From the NCBI GenBank assembly GCA_016281605.1, contig JAEEJA010000016.1:24292-88291 (forward strand): DNA of 64,000 bases, given 5' to 3'. Positions within the stretch are counted from its first letter, which is position 1. Every line of letters starts with the position of its first letter. The DNA comes from Lachnospiraceae bacterium (lineage in GTDB: Bacteria > Bacillota > Clostridia > Lachnospirales > Lachnospiraceae). A model generated the notes under the pieces. The model made no database searches, was not told where the DNA came from, and was given only the letters and a program-made list of their open reading frames with translations. A program made the translations under genes and the position numbers. This document shows, in pieces, positions 8,137 to 16,314 of the stretch.

Positions 8137-10062
8137 GTGGAAAAGGAAAAAAACAGATTTAACGATATTTACAATGACAGGAAGAGTATAAAGGCAGAGG
8201 CTCATAAGAGAGTTAAATCCCATTATGTATTTCTGCTGACTTTCTGTATGATAATGGCTTTGTTTGGTGGAGAATATAAGTGGATGTACAATTCCATAAA
8301 GCTTATATATGAGAATTATATATCCAATGATAAAGATGGTTCAAAAGAAACCGGTGAAAAGTCTTCGGAAAAGGAATCTCCGGATGATAAGAAAAATGAA
8401 TCATCAAGTATAGGAGAGCGTTATAATATACTTCAGATTCTTGACTTTAACGGTGTTTTAGAGCGCTACAATGCTCGTCTGGCCGCAAATAAAGAAGTAA
8501 AAGAGGATAACACAAAAAAGAAAAAAGTTAAAAACAGATTTCTTGCAAGAGAGGAGGGAGTCTTTGCTAAAATTGTAAATGAGGTTTCCTCCGGAGATTA
8601 TCTGATTACAATAGGTAATTTCGGCAGACGTATATTTAGCTCAAAGATGGCGGAGGAAGTATTTGTACTGGTGCTTATGCTGCTCATATATCTTTTGGTA
8701 TATGTATTTTTTACTAACTTCTTCCTTGCTGTCTATACACGTATGTTTTTGGAAGCAAGAACCTACGAAGCAGTTCCCTATAAGCATGCATTGTTTATTT
8801 CAAGTGCAAAGGAGTGGATCCTCTGTTCTCTTTCTCTTGGACTCAGAGATCTTTTCTTATCATTTTGGTCTTTAACCGTCATAGGAGGAATAATAAAGAA
8901 TTACTCTTATGCAATGGTTGATTACATAGTTGCGGAAAATCCCAGGATAACTCCGCTTAAGGCAATCAATCTTTCGAGAAGGATGATGAATGGTCATAAG
9001 TTAGAGTATTTCAAGATACAGCTAACCATAATTCCTTGGTATATACTTGGTTTGGTTACACTTGGTATCTCTGAGATTTTTTATGGTATGGCATACAGAA
9101 ATATGATTTACTCAGAGTTCTATGCCAGATTGAGAGCTCAGGCCAAGGAAGAAGGAATGGAAGACTCTGAACTTTTAAATGATACATATCTTTTCGAAGT
9201 GGCTGATAAGATAACACTTTATGAGAATTACTTTGATATTGTTGATGATATAGTTGTTTCTCGTGAAAATCAGGTTACTCTCTCTAAGCCTAAAAAAATC
9301 CTTTCAGAGTGGCTGGGAATATGGATTGGAAGTAGTGAAACAAAGAAAGTTTATGATGAGGTTGAAGGTCAAAAGGCTAATATTGCCCTTCACAGAGCAG
9401 CTATGGATGGTAAAATATATCCTCAGAGACTGGGTCCTCGTTGGAAAGAAAGAAAGCTAAAGAATTTCAACTTTTTACGTAGTTATACTATTCCAAACTT
9501 ATTCCTTATGTTCATGGTATTTAGTTTTATAGGATGGACATGGGAAGTAGGCTTCCATATCGTAGAGGAAGGAAGATTTGTAAACAGAGGTTATTTATTG
9601 GGACCTTGGCTACCGATATACGGTGCTGGTGGAGTTGTAGCTCTCATGCTTTGTACAAAATTCAGGAAGAATATATTGACTGAGTTTTTCTCTGCTATTG
9701 TAATATGTGGAATTATCGAATACTTCACAGCCTACATTATGGAGACTGTTTATCATCAGAGATGGTGGTTCTATGATGGATATTTCTTAAATATTCACGG
9801 AAGAGTATGTGCAGAAGGACTTCTTGTATTTGGAGTGGGGTGTGTACTCATGGTTTACCTTATAGCACCCGGTCTTGACTACCTTTTCAGTAAGATTAAA
9901 AAGAAGGTTCTTGTACCTCTTTGTATAGCTCTTTGTGTGATATTTGTTGCAGACTTAGTGGTTGCTGTTGCATTTAAACCAAACAACAGTTCCACATCAG
10001 AGCTTATGAAAGACGGTGTTATAGTAACAGAGGAAAAGCAGGTTGGCTCATCTGCCAAGTAG
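8137..10062 (+). CDS. DUF975 - ABC_trans_CmpB membrane protein fusion
   Basis: A 641-residue polytopic membrane protein with two parts. Residues 1 to about 330 resemble DUF975 proteins: several helices, the conserved SFWSL region, and a charged, lysine-rich loop near 55-150. Residues about 445-600 resemble the putative ABC-transporter type IV (CmpB) family, with FSFIGWTWEV, NRGYLLGPW, PIYGAGG and YHQRWWFYD. These families usually occur as separate proteins; neither has a firmly known function. GTG start at 8137 with AAGGAG six bases upstream. A hairpin overlaps that site. Confidence 0.75.
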   Translation: MEKEKNRFNDIYNDRKSIKAEAHKRVKSHYVFLLTFCMIMALFGGEYKWMYNSIKLIYENYISNDKDGSKETGEKSSEKESPDDKKNESSSIGERYNILQILDFNGVLERYNARLAANKEVKEDNTKKKKVKNRFLAREEGVFAKIVNEVSSGDYLITIGNFGRRIFSSKMAEEVFVLVLMLLIYLLVYVFFTNFFLAVYTRMFLEARTYEAVPYKHALFISSAKEWILCSLSLGLRDLFLSFWSLTVIGGIIKNYSYAMVDYIVAENPRITPLKAINLSRRMMNGHKLEYFKIQLTIIPWYILGLVTLGISEIFYGMAYRNMIYSEFYARLRAQAKEEGMEDSELLNDTYLFEVADKITLYENYFDIVDDIVVSRENQVTLSKPKKILSEWLGIWIGSSETKKVYDEVEGQKANIALHRAAMDGKIYPQRLGPRWKERKLKNFNFLRSYTIPNLFLMFMVFSFIGWTWEVGFHIVEEGRFVNRGYLLGPWLPIYGAGGVVALMLCTKFRKNILTEFFSAIVICGIIEYFTAYIMETVYHQRWWFYDGYFLNIHGRVCAEGLLVFGVGCVLMVYLIAPGLDYLFSKIKKKVLVPLCIALCVIFVADLVVAVAFKPNNSSTSELMKDGVIVTEEKQVGSSAK

Positions 10063-10082
10063 CTGGGTTTTTAATAAAATTC

Positions 10083-10111
10083 TTGCCATATATAACAAAA
10101 TATGGTACAAT
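10083..10111 (+). promoter_or_regulatory. Promoter of tRNA-Gln
   Basis: TTGCCA at 10083-10088 and TACAAT at 10106-10111 with a 17-base spacer, 46 bases ahead of the tRNA. Confidence 0.75.
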
Positions 10112-10156
10112 ACTTCTCGCTTGTGTTGTTTTGTTAGAACACATAAGCGAACCTAT

Positions 10157-10228
10157 TGGCCCGTCGCCAAGCGGTAAGGCACAGGACTTTGACTCCTGCA
10201 CTCGTGGGTTCAAATCCCGCCGGGCCAG
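10157..10228 (+). tRNA. tRNA-Gln (TTG)
   Basis: Acceptor TGGCCCG pairs with CGGGCCA (10221-10227). The anticodon loop CTTTGAC gives TTG; T-loop GGTTCAAATCC. No encoded CCA. It stands alone with its own promoter and terminator. Confidence 0.96.
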
Positions 10229-10245
10229 TTTTTTGATTTTATTTT

Positions 10246-10274
10246 ATCCCGGAATAAAAACCGGGATTTTTTTT
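10246..10274 (+). terminator. Terminator after tRNA-Gln
   Basis: ATCCCGG at 10246-10252 pairs with CCGGGAT at 10261-10267, followed by eight T. Confidence 0.88.
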
Positions 10275-10297
10275 GAAAAATTTTTTTGGAGGAAGTT

Positions 10298-11854
10298 ATG
10301 ATAATCAAAATTGTTTTATTGGTGGTTTTCTTTACAGTTTTTATATCGGTTGGTATAGCATGTCGCAAGAAAAGTACAGATGTTAATGGATTTGTACTCG
10401 GTGGAAGAAGCGTAGGACCTTGGCTTACAGCTTTTGCCTTCGGTACATCTTACTTCTCAGCTGTTATCTTCGTAGGTTATGCAGGTCAGTTTGGTTGGAG
10501 CTTCGGAGTTGCATCTACATGGATAGGACTTGGCAATGCTTTTATTGGTTCGCTACTTGCATGGGTTATCCTGGGAAGGCGTACAAGAATCATGACACAG
10601 CACCTTGAAGCTAAGACTATGCCTGAGTTTTTTGGAAAAAGATATAATTCAGAAGCGTTAAAAATTACAGCTTCATTTATAACTTTTATATTCCTTATTC
10701 CGTATACGGCTTCACTTTTCAATGGTCTTTCAAGACTTTTTAAGATGGCCTTTGATGTCGATTATGCAGTCTGCGTTATAGTTATGGCTTTACTTACAGC
10801 AATTTACGTAATTATCGGTGGTTACATGGCTACAGCAATTAATGACTTTATACAGGGGATCGTAATGCTTGTGGGTATAGTTGCGGTTATACTTTCGGTT
10901 CTCAGTAAAAACGGCGGTTTCATGGAATCCATGAGGGCTATGTCTAAGATTCCTTCGGATGTTATGGATGGCGCTTATACTTCATTTTTAGGACCTGATC
11001 CAATGTATCTAATAGTGGTTGTGCTTCTTACATCTCTTGGTACTTGGGGACTTCCTCAGATGGTTGGTAAGTTTTACGCTATTGAAAATGAAAAAGCAAT
11101 AAAGAAGGGCACATTTATCTCAACATTTTTCGCTATTATAGTTGCAGGCGGATGCTACTTCCTCGGTGGTTTCGGAAGACTCTTTACCACACAGGCAGAG
11201 GTTGATGCCAATGGTTTCGATAGTATCGTTCCTTCCATGCTTTCGGGACTTTCAGATGTACTTATAGGAGTTGTGCTTATACTTGTGCTTTCAGCATCCA
11301 TGTCAACTCTATCTTCACTTGTTCTTACATCAAGCTCTACGCTTACACTTGATTTCCTTTCAGGATTTAAGAAGGAAGGATTCAGTGAAAAGAAGAAAAT
11401 GCTTTATATGCGTATGTTCGTAGCACTTTTCATAGTATTATCGGCTGTAATTGCTATAGTACAGGCTAAGTCAAGAGTTACATTTATAGCTCAGCTCATG
11501 GGTATATCATGGGGAGCGCTTTCAGGTTCATTTTTAGCACCATTCATGTACGGTATGTACTGGAAGAAGACAACTAAGGCTTCGGTTGTTGTGAGCTTTT
11601 TATTTGGAACTGTTGTTATGATAATTCAGCTTTGCATATCTCTTGGCTGGATAAGTGTAAGCGGTCCGGTTCTTGGATTTATATTTAAGAATTCTCTTTA
11701 CTCAGGAGTATTTTGTATGGTTTCAGGAATTATAATTGTTCCTATAGTGAGTATGCTTACGCAGAGTCAGAAGCCGGCTGATGTTGATAAGATGTTTGAG
11801 TGCTTTGAAGCTAAGGTGCTCGTTCCTGCAAGAGATTCTCTTAAAGATGAGTAG
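10298..11854 (+). CDS. Sodium:solute symporter (SSS family)
   Basis: A 518-residue membrane protein with about 13 helices, the length and pattern of SSS transporters that use sodium to import amino acids, sugars or vitamins. N-terminal features GFVLGGRSVGPW and FGTSYFSAVIFVGY, and the central ATAINDFIQG, are typical; the ligand is not predictable. The ATG at 10298 has GGAGG at 10288-10292, so a TTG further upstream is rejected. The gene starts 24 bases after the tRNA-Gln terminator, and its own promoter is not obvious; read-through from the tRNA promoter is possible. A terminator follows. Confidence 0.92.
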   Translation: MIIKIVLLVVFFTVFISVGIACRKKSTDVNGFVLGGRSVGPWLTAFAFGTSYFSAVIFVGYAGQFGWSFGVASTWIGLGNAFIGSLLAWVILGRRTRIMTQHLEAKTMPEFFGKRYNSEALKITASFITFIFLIPYTASLFNGLSRLFKMAFDVDYAVCVIVMALLTAIYVIIGGYMATAINDFIQGIVMLVGIVAVILSVLSKNGGFMESMRAMSKIPSDVMDGAYTSFLGPDPMYLIVVVLLTSLGTWGLPQMVGKFYAIENEKAIKKGTFISTFFAIIVAGGCYFLGGFGRLFTTQAEVDANGFDSIVPSMLSGLSDVLIGVVLILVLSASMSTLSSLVLTSSSTLTLDFLSGFKKEGFSEKKKMLYMRMFVALFIVLSAVIAIVQAKSRVTFIAQLMGISWGALSGSFLAPFMYGMYWKKTTKASVVVSFLFGTVVMIIQLCISLGWISVSGPVLGFIFKNSLYSGVFCMVSGIIIVPIVSMLTQSQKPADVDKMFECFEAKVLVPARDSLKDE

Positions 11855-11886
11855 TAGAACTGTTTTATAAATATAATAATTTTCAT

Positions 11887-11918
11887 AAAAGCAGAGGGAT
11901 ATACACCTCTGCTTTTTT
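11887..11918 (+). terminator. Terminator after the symporter gene
   Basis: AAAAGCAGAGG at 11887-11897 pairs with CCTCTGCTTTT starting at 11907, followed by T residues. Confidence 0.88.
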
Positions 11919-12092
11919 AGATACAACAACAATTCAATACGAAAATATGCAAAAATCATAAAAGTCAATATCCTAAAATATAATAGTCTGTTTTATGCAT
12001 AGGGGTTTCTTTTGTGTTTAAAAAATGGTAAAATTTCCATCATATAGAGTTGATTATGATTGTTGCACATCCACATCAAAGAGGAGATTAAA

Positions 12093-12908
12093 GTGATAAG
12101 ATTGGATAAATATCTGGCTGCTTCCCACATAGGAAGCAGAAGTGAAGTGAAAAAGCTTATAAAAAAGGGTCTGGTTAAGGTTGATGAAAAAATCATAACC
12201 ACACCTGAGCTTAAAGTCGATCCGGGCAGGGACAAAGTATACGTACAGGGAAAACCGGTTAATTACAAGGAACATAGGTATTACATGCTAAATAAGCCTG
12301 AAAATACGGTAAGTGCCAATGAAGATAATCTTCATAGGACAGTTTTTGATTGCCTTAACGTAGAAGGAAAGGATAAGCTTTTTTGTGTGGGAAGGCTTGA
12401 TATAGACACCAGAGGACTTCTTATAATAACAGATGACGGAGAACTTTCACATCGTCTCACATCCCCTGTATCTCATGTGGCAAAGACTTACACAGCAATA
12501 GTTTTAGGAGAAGTCACAGAGGATGATGTAGAAAGCTTTGAAAGAGGGATAAGTATAACTGAGGAAGGTGCTCTTATAGATTTAAAGCCTGCCGGACTTG
12601 AATTGAAAGAGTATATATATTATAATGATATCTCGTCCGATAAAAGAAAGATAGTGGATGAAAGATATAAAATGCGATTTAAGTCAGACCCTCTCGACAA
12701 TCCTAAAGTGAGTCTTATAAATCTCACAATAACCGAAGGTAAATTTCATCAGGTGAAGAGAATGTTTGAAAAGATTGGCAAATATGTCTTATATCTAGAG
12801 AGAATCAGTATGGGAAAGCTTACTCTGGATAAAGCGCTTTCCTATGGAGATTACAGAGAGCTTACGGATGATGAGATAAGCTTACTCAGAGACAATTCTC
12901 GTGACTAA
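12093..12908 (+). CDS. rsuA: RsuA-family rRNA pseudouridine synthase
   Basis: A 271-residue enzyme that isomerises uridine in rRNA; RsuA itself modifies 16S rRNA U516. An S4 RNA-binding domain (IRLDKYLAASHIGSRSEVKK) fills residues 1-60, followed by the synthase core with YYMLNKP and the catalytic motif GRLDIDTRGLLI, where the Asp of RLD is the nucleophile. An insertion with YIYYNDISSDKRK near residues 175-190 is unlike E. coli RsuA. The GTG at 12093 follows GAGGAG by six bases. RsuA is preferred over RluB or RluE from overall likeness, but the exact target uridine is uncertain. Confidence 0.85.
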   Translation: MIRLDKYLAASHIGSRSEVKKLIKKGLVKVDEKIITTPELKVDPGRDKVYVQGKPVNYKEHRYYMLNKPENTVSANEDNLHRTVFDCLNVEGKDKLFCVGRLDIDTRGLLIITDDGELSHRLTSPVSHVAKTYTAIVLGEVTEDDVESFERGISITEEGALIDLKPAGLELKEYIYYNDISSDKRKIVDERYKMRFKSDPLDNPKVSLINLTITEGKFHQVKRMFEKIGKYVLYLERISMGKLTLDKALSYGDYRELTDDEISLLRDNSRD

Positions 12909-12993
12909 TTCTCGAAAAAAATATAAAAAAGCTGAGACAATTCAGATGAAGTTCCTCAGCATTAAAAACTTCATCATGGAGGAAAGAAGTAAA

Positions 12994-13797
12994 ATGAATT
13001 CAAAAAAAATTATAAAAAAACCACTTGCTGTTTTTATGGGAGCCTGCGTACTTTGCAGTGCATTTGGCTCCGGATTGGATTTAAATAAAAGTAATCCCGC
13101 AAAGGCAGAGGTTAATGTATCTACACCTGTAATGGTTATGAATCCCGTGACAGAAGGTAAGATAAATGAGGGATTTAAAACAGAAACCTATACTGCTGCA
13201 GGTGATAAAAAGATTAAATTTAAAATCAAGGATTTATCTATAGTAAATGATTCGAAACAGGGATATAAAAAGATTACTTTTTCAGCAAAGTTTATCAGAG
13301 TATGGAAGCCTTCAAAAAAGGATGTAAAGAAGTGCGCAAAGAAAAAATCCTACAGATATGGAGGATTTGTGAGTGTTGCGGATTATTTTGACGGTAAGTG
13401 TCTTGAAGCAAATAATGATAAGAACATAAAGGTGGAAAGTGTTAAAGGAAGGTCTTCTAATAAAAAGACTTATAAAGATAATTTCGGACATAAGGTAACT
13501 CTATGGGATCAGAAGATTAAGTTTACCATAACCTGCCCAAGTGCTTATGTGAATTCTAAGTGGGGTTCCGGAATTGTGCTTCTCTACGGTGGACTTCCAA
13601 AGAAGAGCAATAATGCTGATAAAGCATACTGGGAGGGAAGTGCTTCATTTGCCGATACATCTTACTATAAGGATTACAAGGATAGAGTAAGAAGTATGCA
13701 TCTAAGCTGGGATACAGCTGCAGCTATTCCTGCGACACAAACAGCGGTCTCTACTGCGACACCGGCCCCTGCCTCAGGTAGTACAGTTTTAGCTTAA
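12994..13797 (+). CDS. Secreted protein of unknown function
   Basis: A 267-residue protein with a classic signal peptide (lysine-rich start, hydrophobic segment FMGACVLCSAFGSG, likely cleavage after residues NPAKA near 35). The mature part is lysine- and tyrosine-rich, with beta-strand-like stretches (KIKFKIKDLSIVN, KKITFSAKFIRVW) and a cluster of lysines and cysteines near residues 105-120. The C-terminus is a Thr/Ala/Pro-rich tail, perhaps a linker to the wall, without a sortase motif. GGAGGAAAG precedes the ATG at 12994; an upstream in-frame start overlapping the rsuA-like gene is unlikely. No family recognised. Confidence 0.75.
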   Translation: MNSKKIIKKPLAVFMGACVLCSAFGSGLDLNKSNPAKAEVNVSTPVMVMNPVTEGKINEGFKTETYTAAGDKKIKFKIKDLSIVNDSKQGYKKITFSAKFIRVWKPSKKDVKKCAKKKSYRYGGFVSVADYFDGKCLEANNDKNIKVESVKGRSSNKKTYKDNFGHKVTLWDQKIKFTITCPSAYVNSKWGSGIVLLYGGLPKKSNNADKAYWEGSASFADTSYYKDYKDRVRSMHLSWDTAAAIPATQTAVSTATPAPASGSTVLA

Positions 13798-13929
13798 GCC
13801 GGAGAAATTCCTTACCTCTAAGCTAAAGCCTAGATGGAGGTATTTACAAACTGTAATCAGTCGAACTTATTTCACGATGATTTTTATGGGAAAATAAGTC
13901 AAATCAAATAATAAAAAATGGAGAAAAGA

Positions 13930-15174
13930 ATGAACAAAAAAGATATACTTGAGATAAAGAAAAGAATGAAAAAAGAAGGCAATACATTTACCAGACTTTG
14001 CGGATGCTATGTAAACGGAGAGAGAGAAAAGGTAGTTGATTTTGCCTATCCTTTTTGGGATATAGATGAAGAAGCAAAGTATAAGTACTTAGAAATTGCC
14101 AATAAGACCCTGTCCGGAAAACTGGACAATAACCTCTTGGAGTTGGAATTTAGTATGGAGGAAGAGCAAGAGGGAGATTGTTATAAGCTGCTTATGGCAT
14201 TAAGAGAATCAAAGCTAAAGGATGAAGGTCTTGTAAATGCTTTTTATGATCGTGTTATAGAAACCTGTGGAATAGCGGGGAATTATCTTATATTACTTTA
14301 TCATGATATTTACGATGTTCCTCTTAAAACATCTGACAACATGAAGCTTGACGATTCAGAGGAAATCTATGAGTACATAATCGGAGCTATCTGCCCTGTG
14401 GCTCTTTCAAAGGCAGGTCTTGGTTATAATGATGACGTAAATAATATCTCTATGCTAAAAAGAAATTGGACAGTAGGCGCCTGTGTTTCAGGTTTTACAT
14501 TTCCGTGCTTTACAGAAAGAAGCGCAGATGTTCATGCTGTTATGGTTTATACAAAGGATGTTAAGAATCCTATGCATGCCTTTTGGGAAAATGGACTTGG
14601 CGCAAACGGAGCACTTACATCTACCGAAAAAAGAACTGCATTTAACAATATGATAAAGCAGGGAATAGCAGGTGAGGAAAATGATCCGGAAAATGCCATT
14701 ATCAATATGCAGGGAGCAATTAAAGAGATAATCGATATTGCTAAGGATGCAGAAGGTGAGGATGTAGAAGTATATCTCACTCCTAAGCAGGTATCGGGAG
14801 CTCTTTCTAATTGCGGTATAAGTGAAGAGAAAGCAGAAAGTATAGCAGAAAAGTACGAAGAGTATTTTTCAGATGATGAAGTTATGGCTTCAGAGCTTAT
14901 TGATGAAAAAGCTCTTCGAGAAAGTGAAATTCGAAACGAACGTAGAAAGCTCATGAAAGAAATAGATGAGCTTAATGAGCAGAATGAGCATCTCATGGAA
15001 GTTACTGATCCTGTAAAGTATGGTGAATCGGATAATCCTAAAGTTATCTTAAGAGTTAGCGATGAAAAGGCTGAGATTATAAGGACAACGGATGTAGAAG
15101 GTGTTCCGTGTATCCTGATTCCCCTTGACGAGGATGATGAGACAATTATTAACGGAAGAACCGTAAAGATGTAA
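13930..15174 (+). CDS. DUF4317 family protein
   Basis: A 414-residue soluble protein that matches my memory of DUF4317, found mainly in Lachnospiraceae and relatives: N-terminal KKRMKKEGNTFTRLCGCYV, central GFTFPCFTERSADVHA and KRTAFNNMI. Function is unknown. Residues about 280-345 form a long acidic helical region, probably coiled coil (RRKLMKEIDELNEQNEHL). The ATG at 13930 has GGAG six bases upstream; the ATG at 13918 forms part of that site. An 8-bp hairpin (ACTTATTT 13865-13872 with AAATAAGT 13892-13899) precedes it. Confidence 0.8.
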   Translation: MNKKDILEIKKRMKKEGNTFTRLCGCYVNGEREKVVDFAYPFWDIDEEAKYKYLEIANKTLSGKLDNNLLELEFSMEEEQEGDCYKLLMALRESKLKDEGLVNAFYDRVIETCGIAGNYLILLYHDIYDVPLKTSDNMKLDDSEEIYEYIIGAICPVALSKAGLGYNDDVNNISMLKRNWTVGACVSGFTFPCFTERSADVHAVMVYTKDVKNPMHAFWENGLGANGALTSTEKRTAFNNMIKQGIAGEENDPENAIINMQGAIKEIIDIAKDAEGEDVEVYLTPKQVSGALSNCGISEEKAESIAEKYEEYFSDDEVMASELIDEKALRESEIRNERRKLMKEIDELNEQNEHLMEVTDPVKYGESDNPKVILRVSDEKAEIIRTTDVEGVPCILIPLDEDDETIINGRTVKM

Positions 15175-15241
15175 ACATTTAACCTGGTCGAGGTCTAAGC
15201 TTCGACTGAGTTTTGATTGAGTGTTTTGAGGTATGGATGTG

Positions 15242-16207
15242 ATGAGTGAAGAGGCAAACAATAAAGAAATTAAAAAGAAAAATGCTATTAAAATATCTGC
15301 AGAAGCGCTCAAAAAAGAAGGAGAGGGTATAGATAGCGGAAATACTGATAATCTGAAGAAGGGTATCATATGTATATTATTGGCAGCCCTGGGCTTTTCT
15401 CTCATGACATTTTTCGTAAGGCTTTCAGGTGACCTGCCTACTATGCAAAAGGTATTTTTTAGAAATGCAGTAGCCGCAGTTCTTGCCTTTGTAACCCTTA
15501 TACAAACTCCGGATAAATTTAAAATAAAAAAGGGGAGTGCTCCGGGACTTCTTATGAGATGTATATTTGGTACATCCGGCATGATCTGTAACTTCTGGGC
15601 TATAGACAGGATAGGTATTGCAGACGCTAATATGCTAAATAAATTATCACCTTTTTTTGCAATCATAATGTCTATATTTATATTAAAAGAAAAGCCAAAT
15701 AAATTTGAAATCGGTACGGTTTTAGTTGCATTTACAGGGGCTCTTTTTATCATAAAGCCATCTACCGGATTTGCAAGTATCCCTGCGCTGGTTGGATTAT
15801 ATGGAGGATTCGGAGCAGGAACCGCATATACATTTGTTAGAAAACTAGGTCAGCAGGGGGAGCGTACTCCTGTCATTGTCTTTTGCTTTTCTATGTTTTC
15901 ATCTCTTATAACAATACCCTTTCTGATAATTAATTATCATCCCATGTCTCTTCATCAGTGGGTTTACCTGGTTTTGGCTGGTTGCGGAGCGGCACTCGGA
16001 CAGCTGTGTATAACATCTGCATATAAATTTGCGCCTGCTAAGGAAATCTCGGTATATGATTATTCACAGGTTATCTTTGCTGCAATTTTAGGAATTTTAT
16101 TCTTAGGAGAAATTCCGGATTTTCTTAGTATTATAGGATATATTGTAATAATCGGGACAGCTGTTTTTAAGTGGTACATAGGAAATAAAAGAGATTCAAC
16201 AGGTTGA
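15242..16207 (+). CDS. EamA-type drug/metabolite transporter (DMT family)
   Basis: A 321-residue inner-membrane protein with a charged, lysine-rich N-terminal tail of about 40 residues and then ten predicted helices in two EamA repeats (residues about 45-170 and 185-310). Features include FFRNAVAAVLAF, NMLNKLSPFFAIIMS, and the second-repeat motif SVYDYSQVIFAAILG(I)LFLGEIP. Such proteins export or import metabolites; the substrate is unknown. Two in-frame ATG codons, 15233 and 15242, are possible; GAGG at 15228-15231 is well spaced only for 15242. Confidence 0.88.
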   Translation: MSEEANNKEIKKKNAIKISAEALKKEGEGIDSGNTDNLKKGIICILLAALGFSLMTFFVRLSGDLPTMQKVFFRNAVAAVLAFVTLIQTPDKFKIKKGSAPGLLMRCIFGTSGMICNFWAIDRIGIADANMLNKLSPFFAIIMSIFILKEKPNKFEIGTVLVAFTGALFIIKPSTGFASIPALVGLYGGFGAGTAYTFVRKLGQQGERTPVIVFCFSMFSSLITIPFLIINYHPMSLHQWVYLVLAGCGAALGQLCITSAYKFAPAKEISVYDYSQVIFAAILGILFLGEIPDFLSIIGYIVIIGTAVFKWYIGNKRDSTG

Positions 16208-16314
16208 CAATTATTAAAAAAATCATTAAACTATTGATTTATGCTAAATGAATATTGATGAATTAAGAATCTGCTATATTTTAAGAAAAGCAGTTTTTAG
16301 GAATGGAGGTAGCT

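Noticed and set aside
16208..16314. T-box or S-box riboswitch ahead of metG
   Set aside because: The leader is only 107 bases and lacks a specifier stem, the T-box sequence and a terminator/antiterminator pair; TTGACA near 16204 has no good -10 at the right distance.
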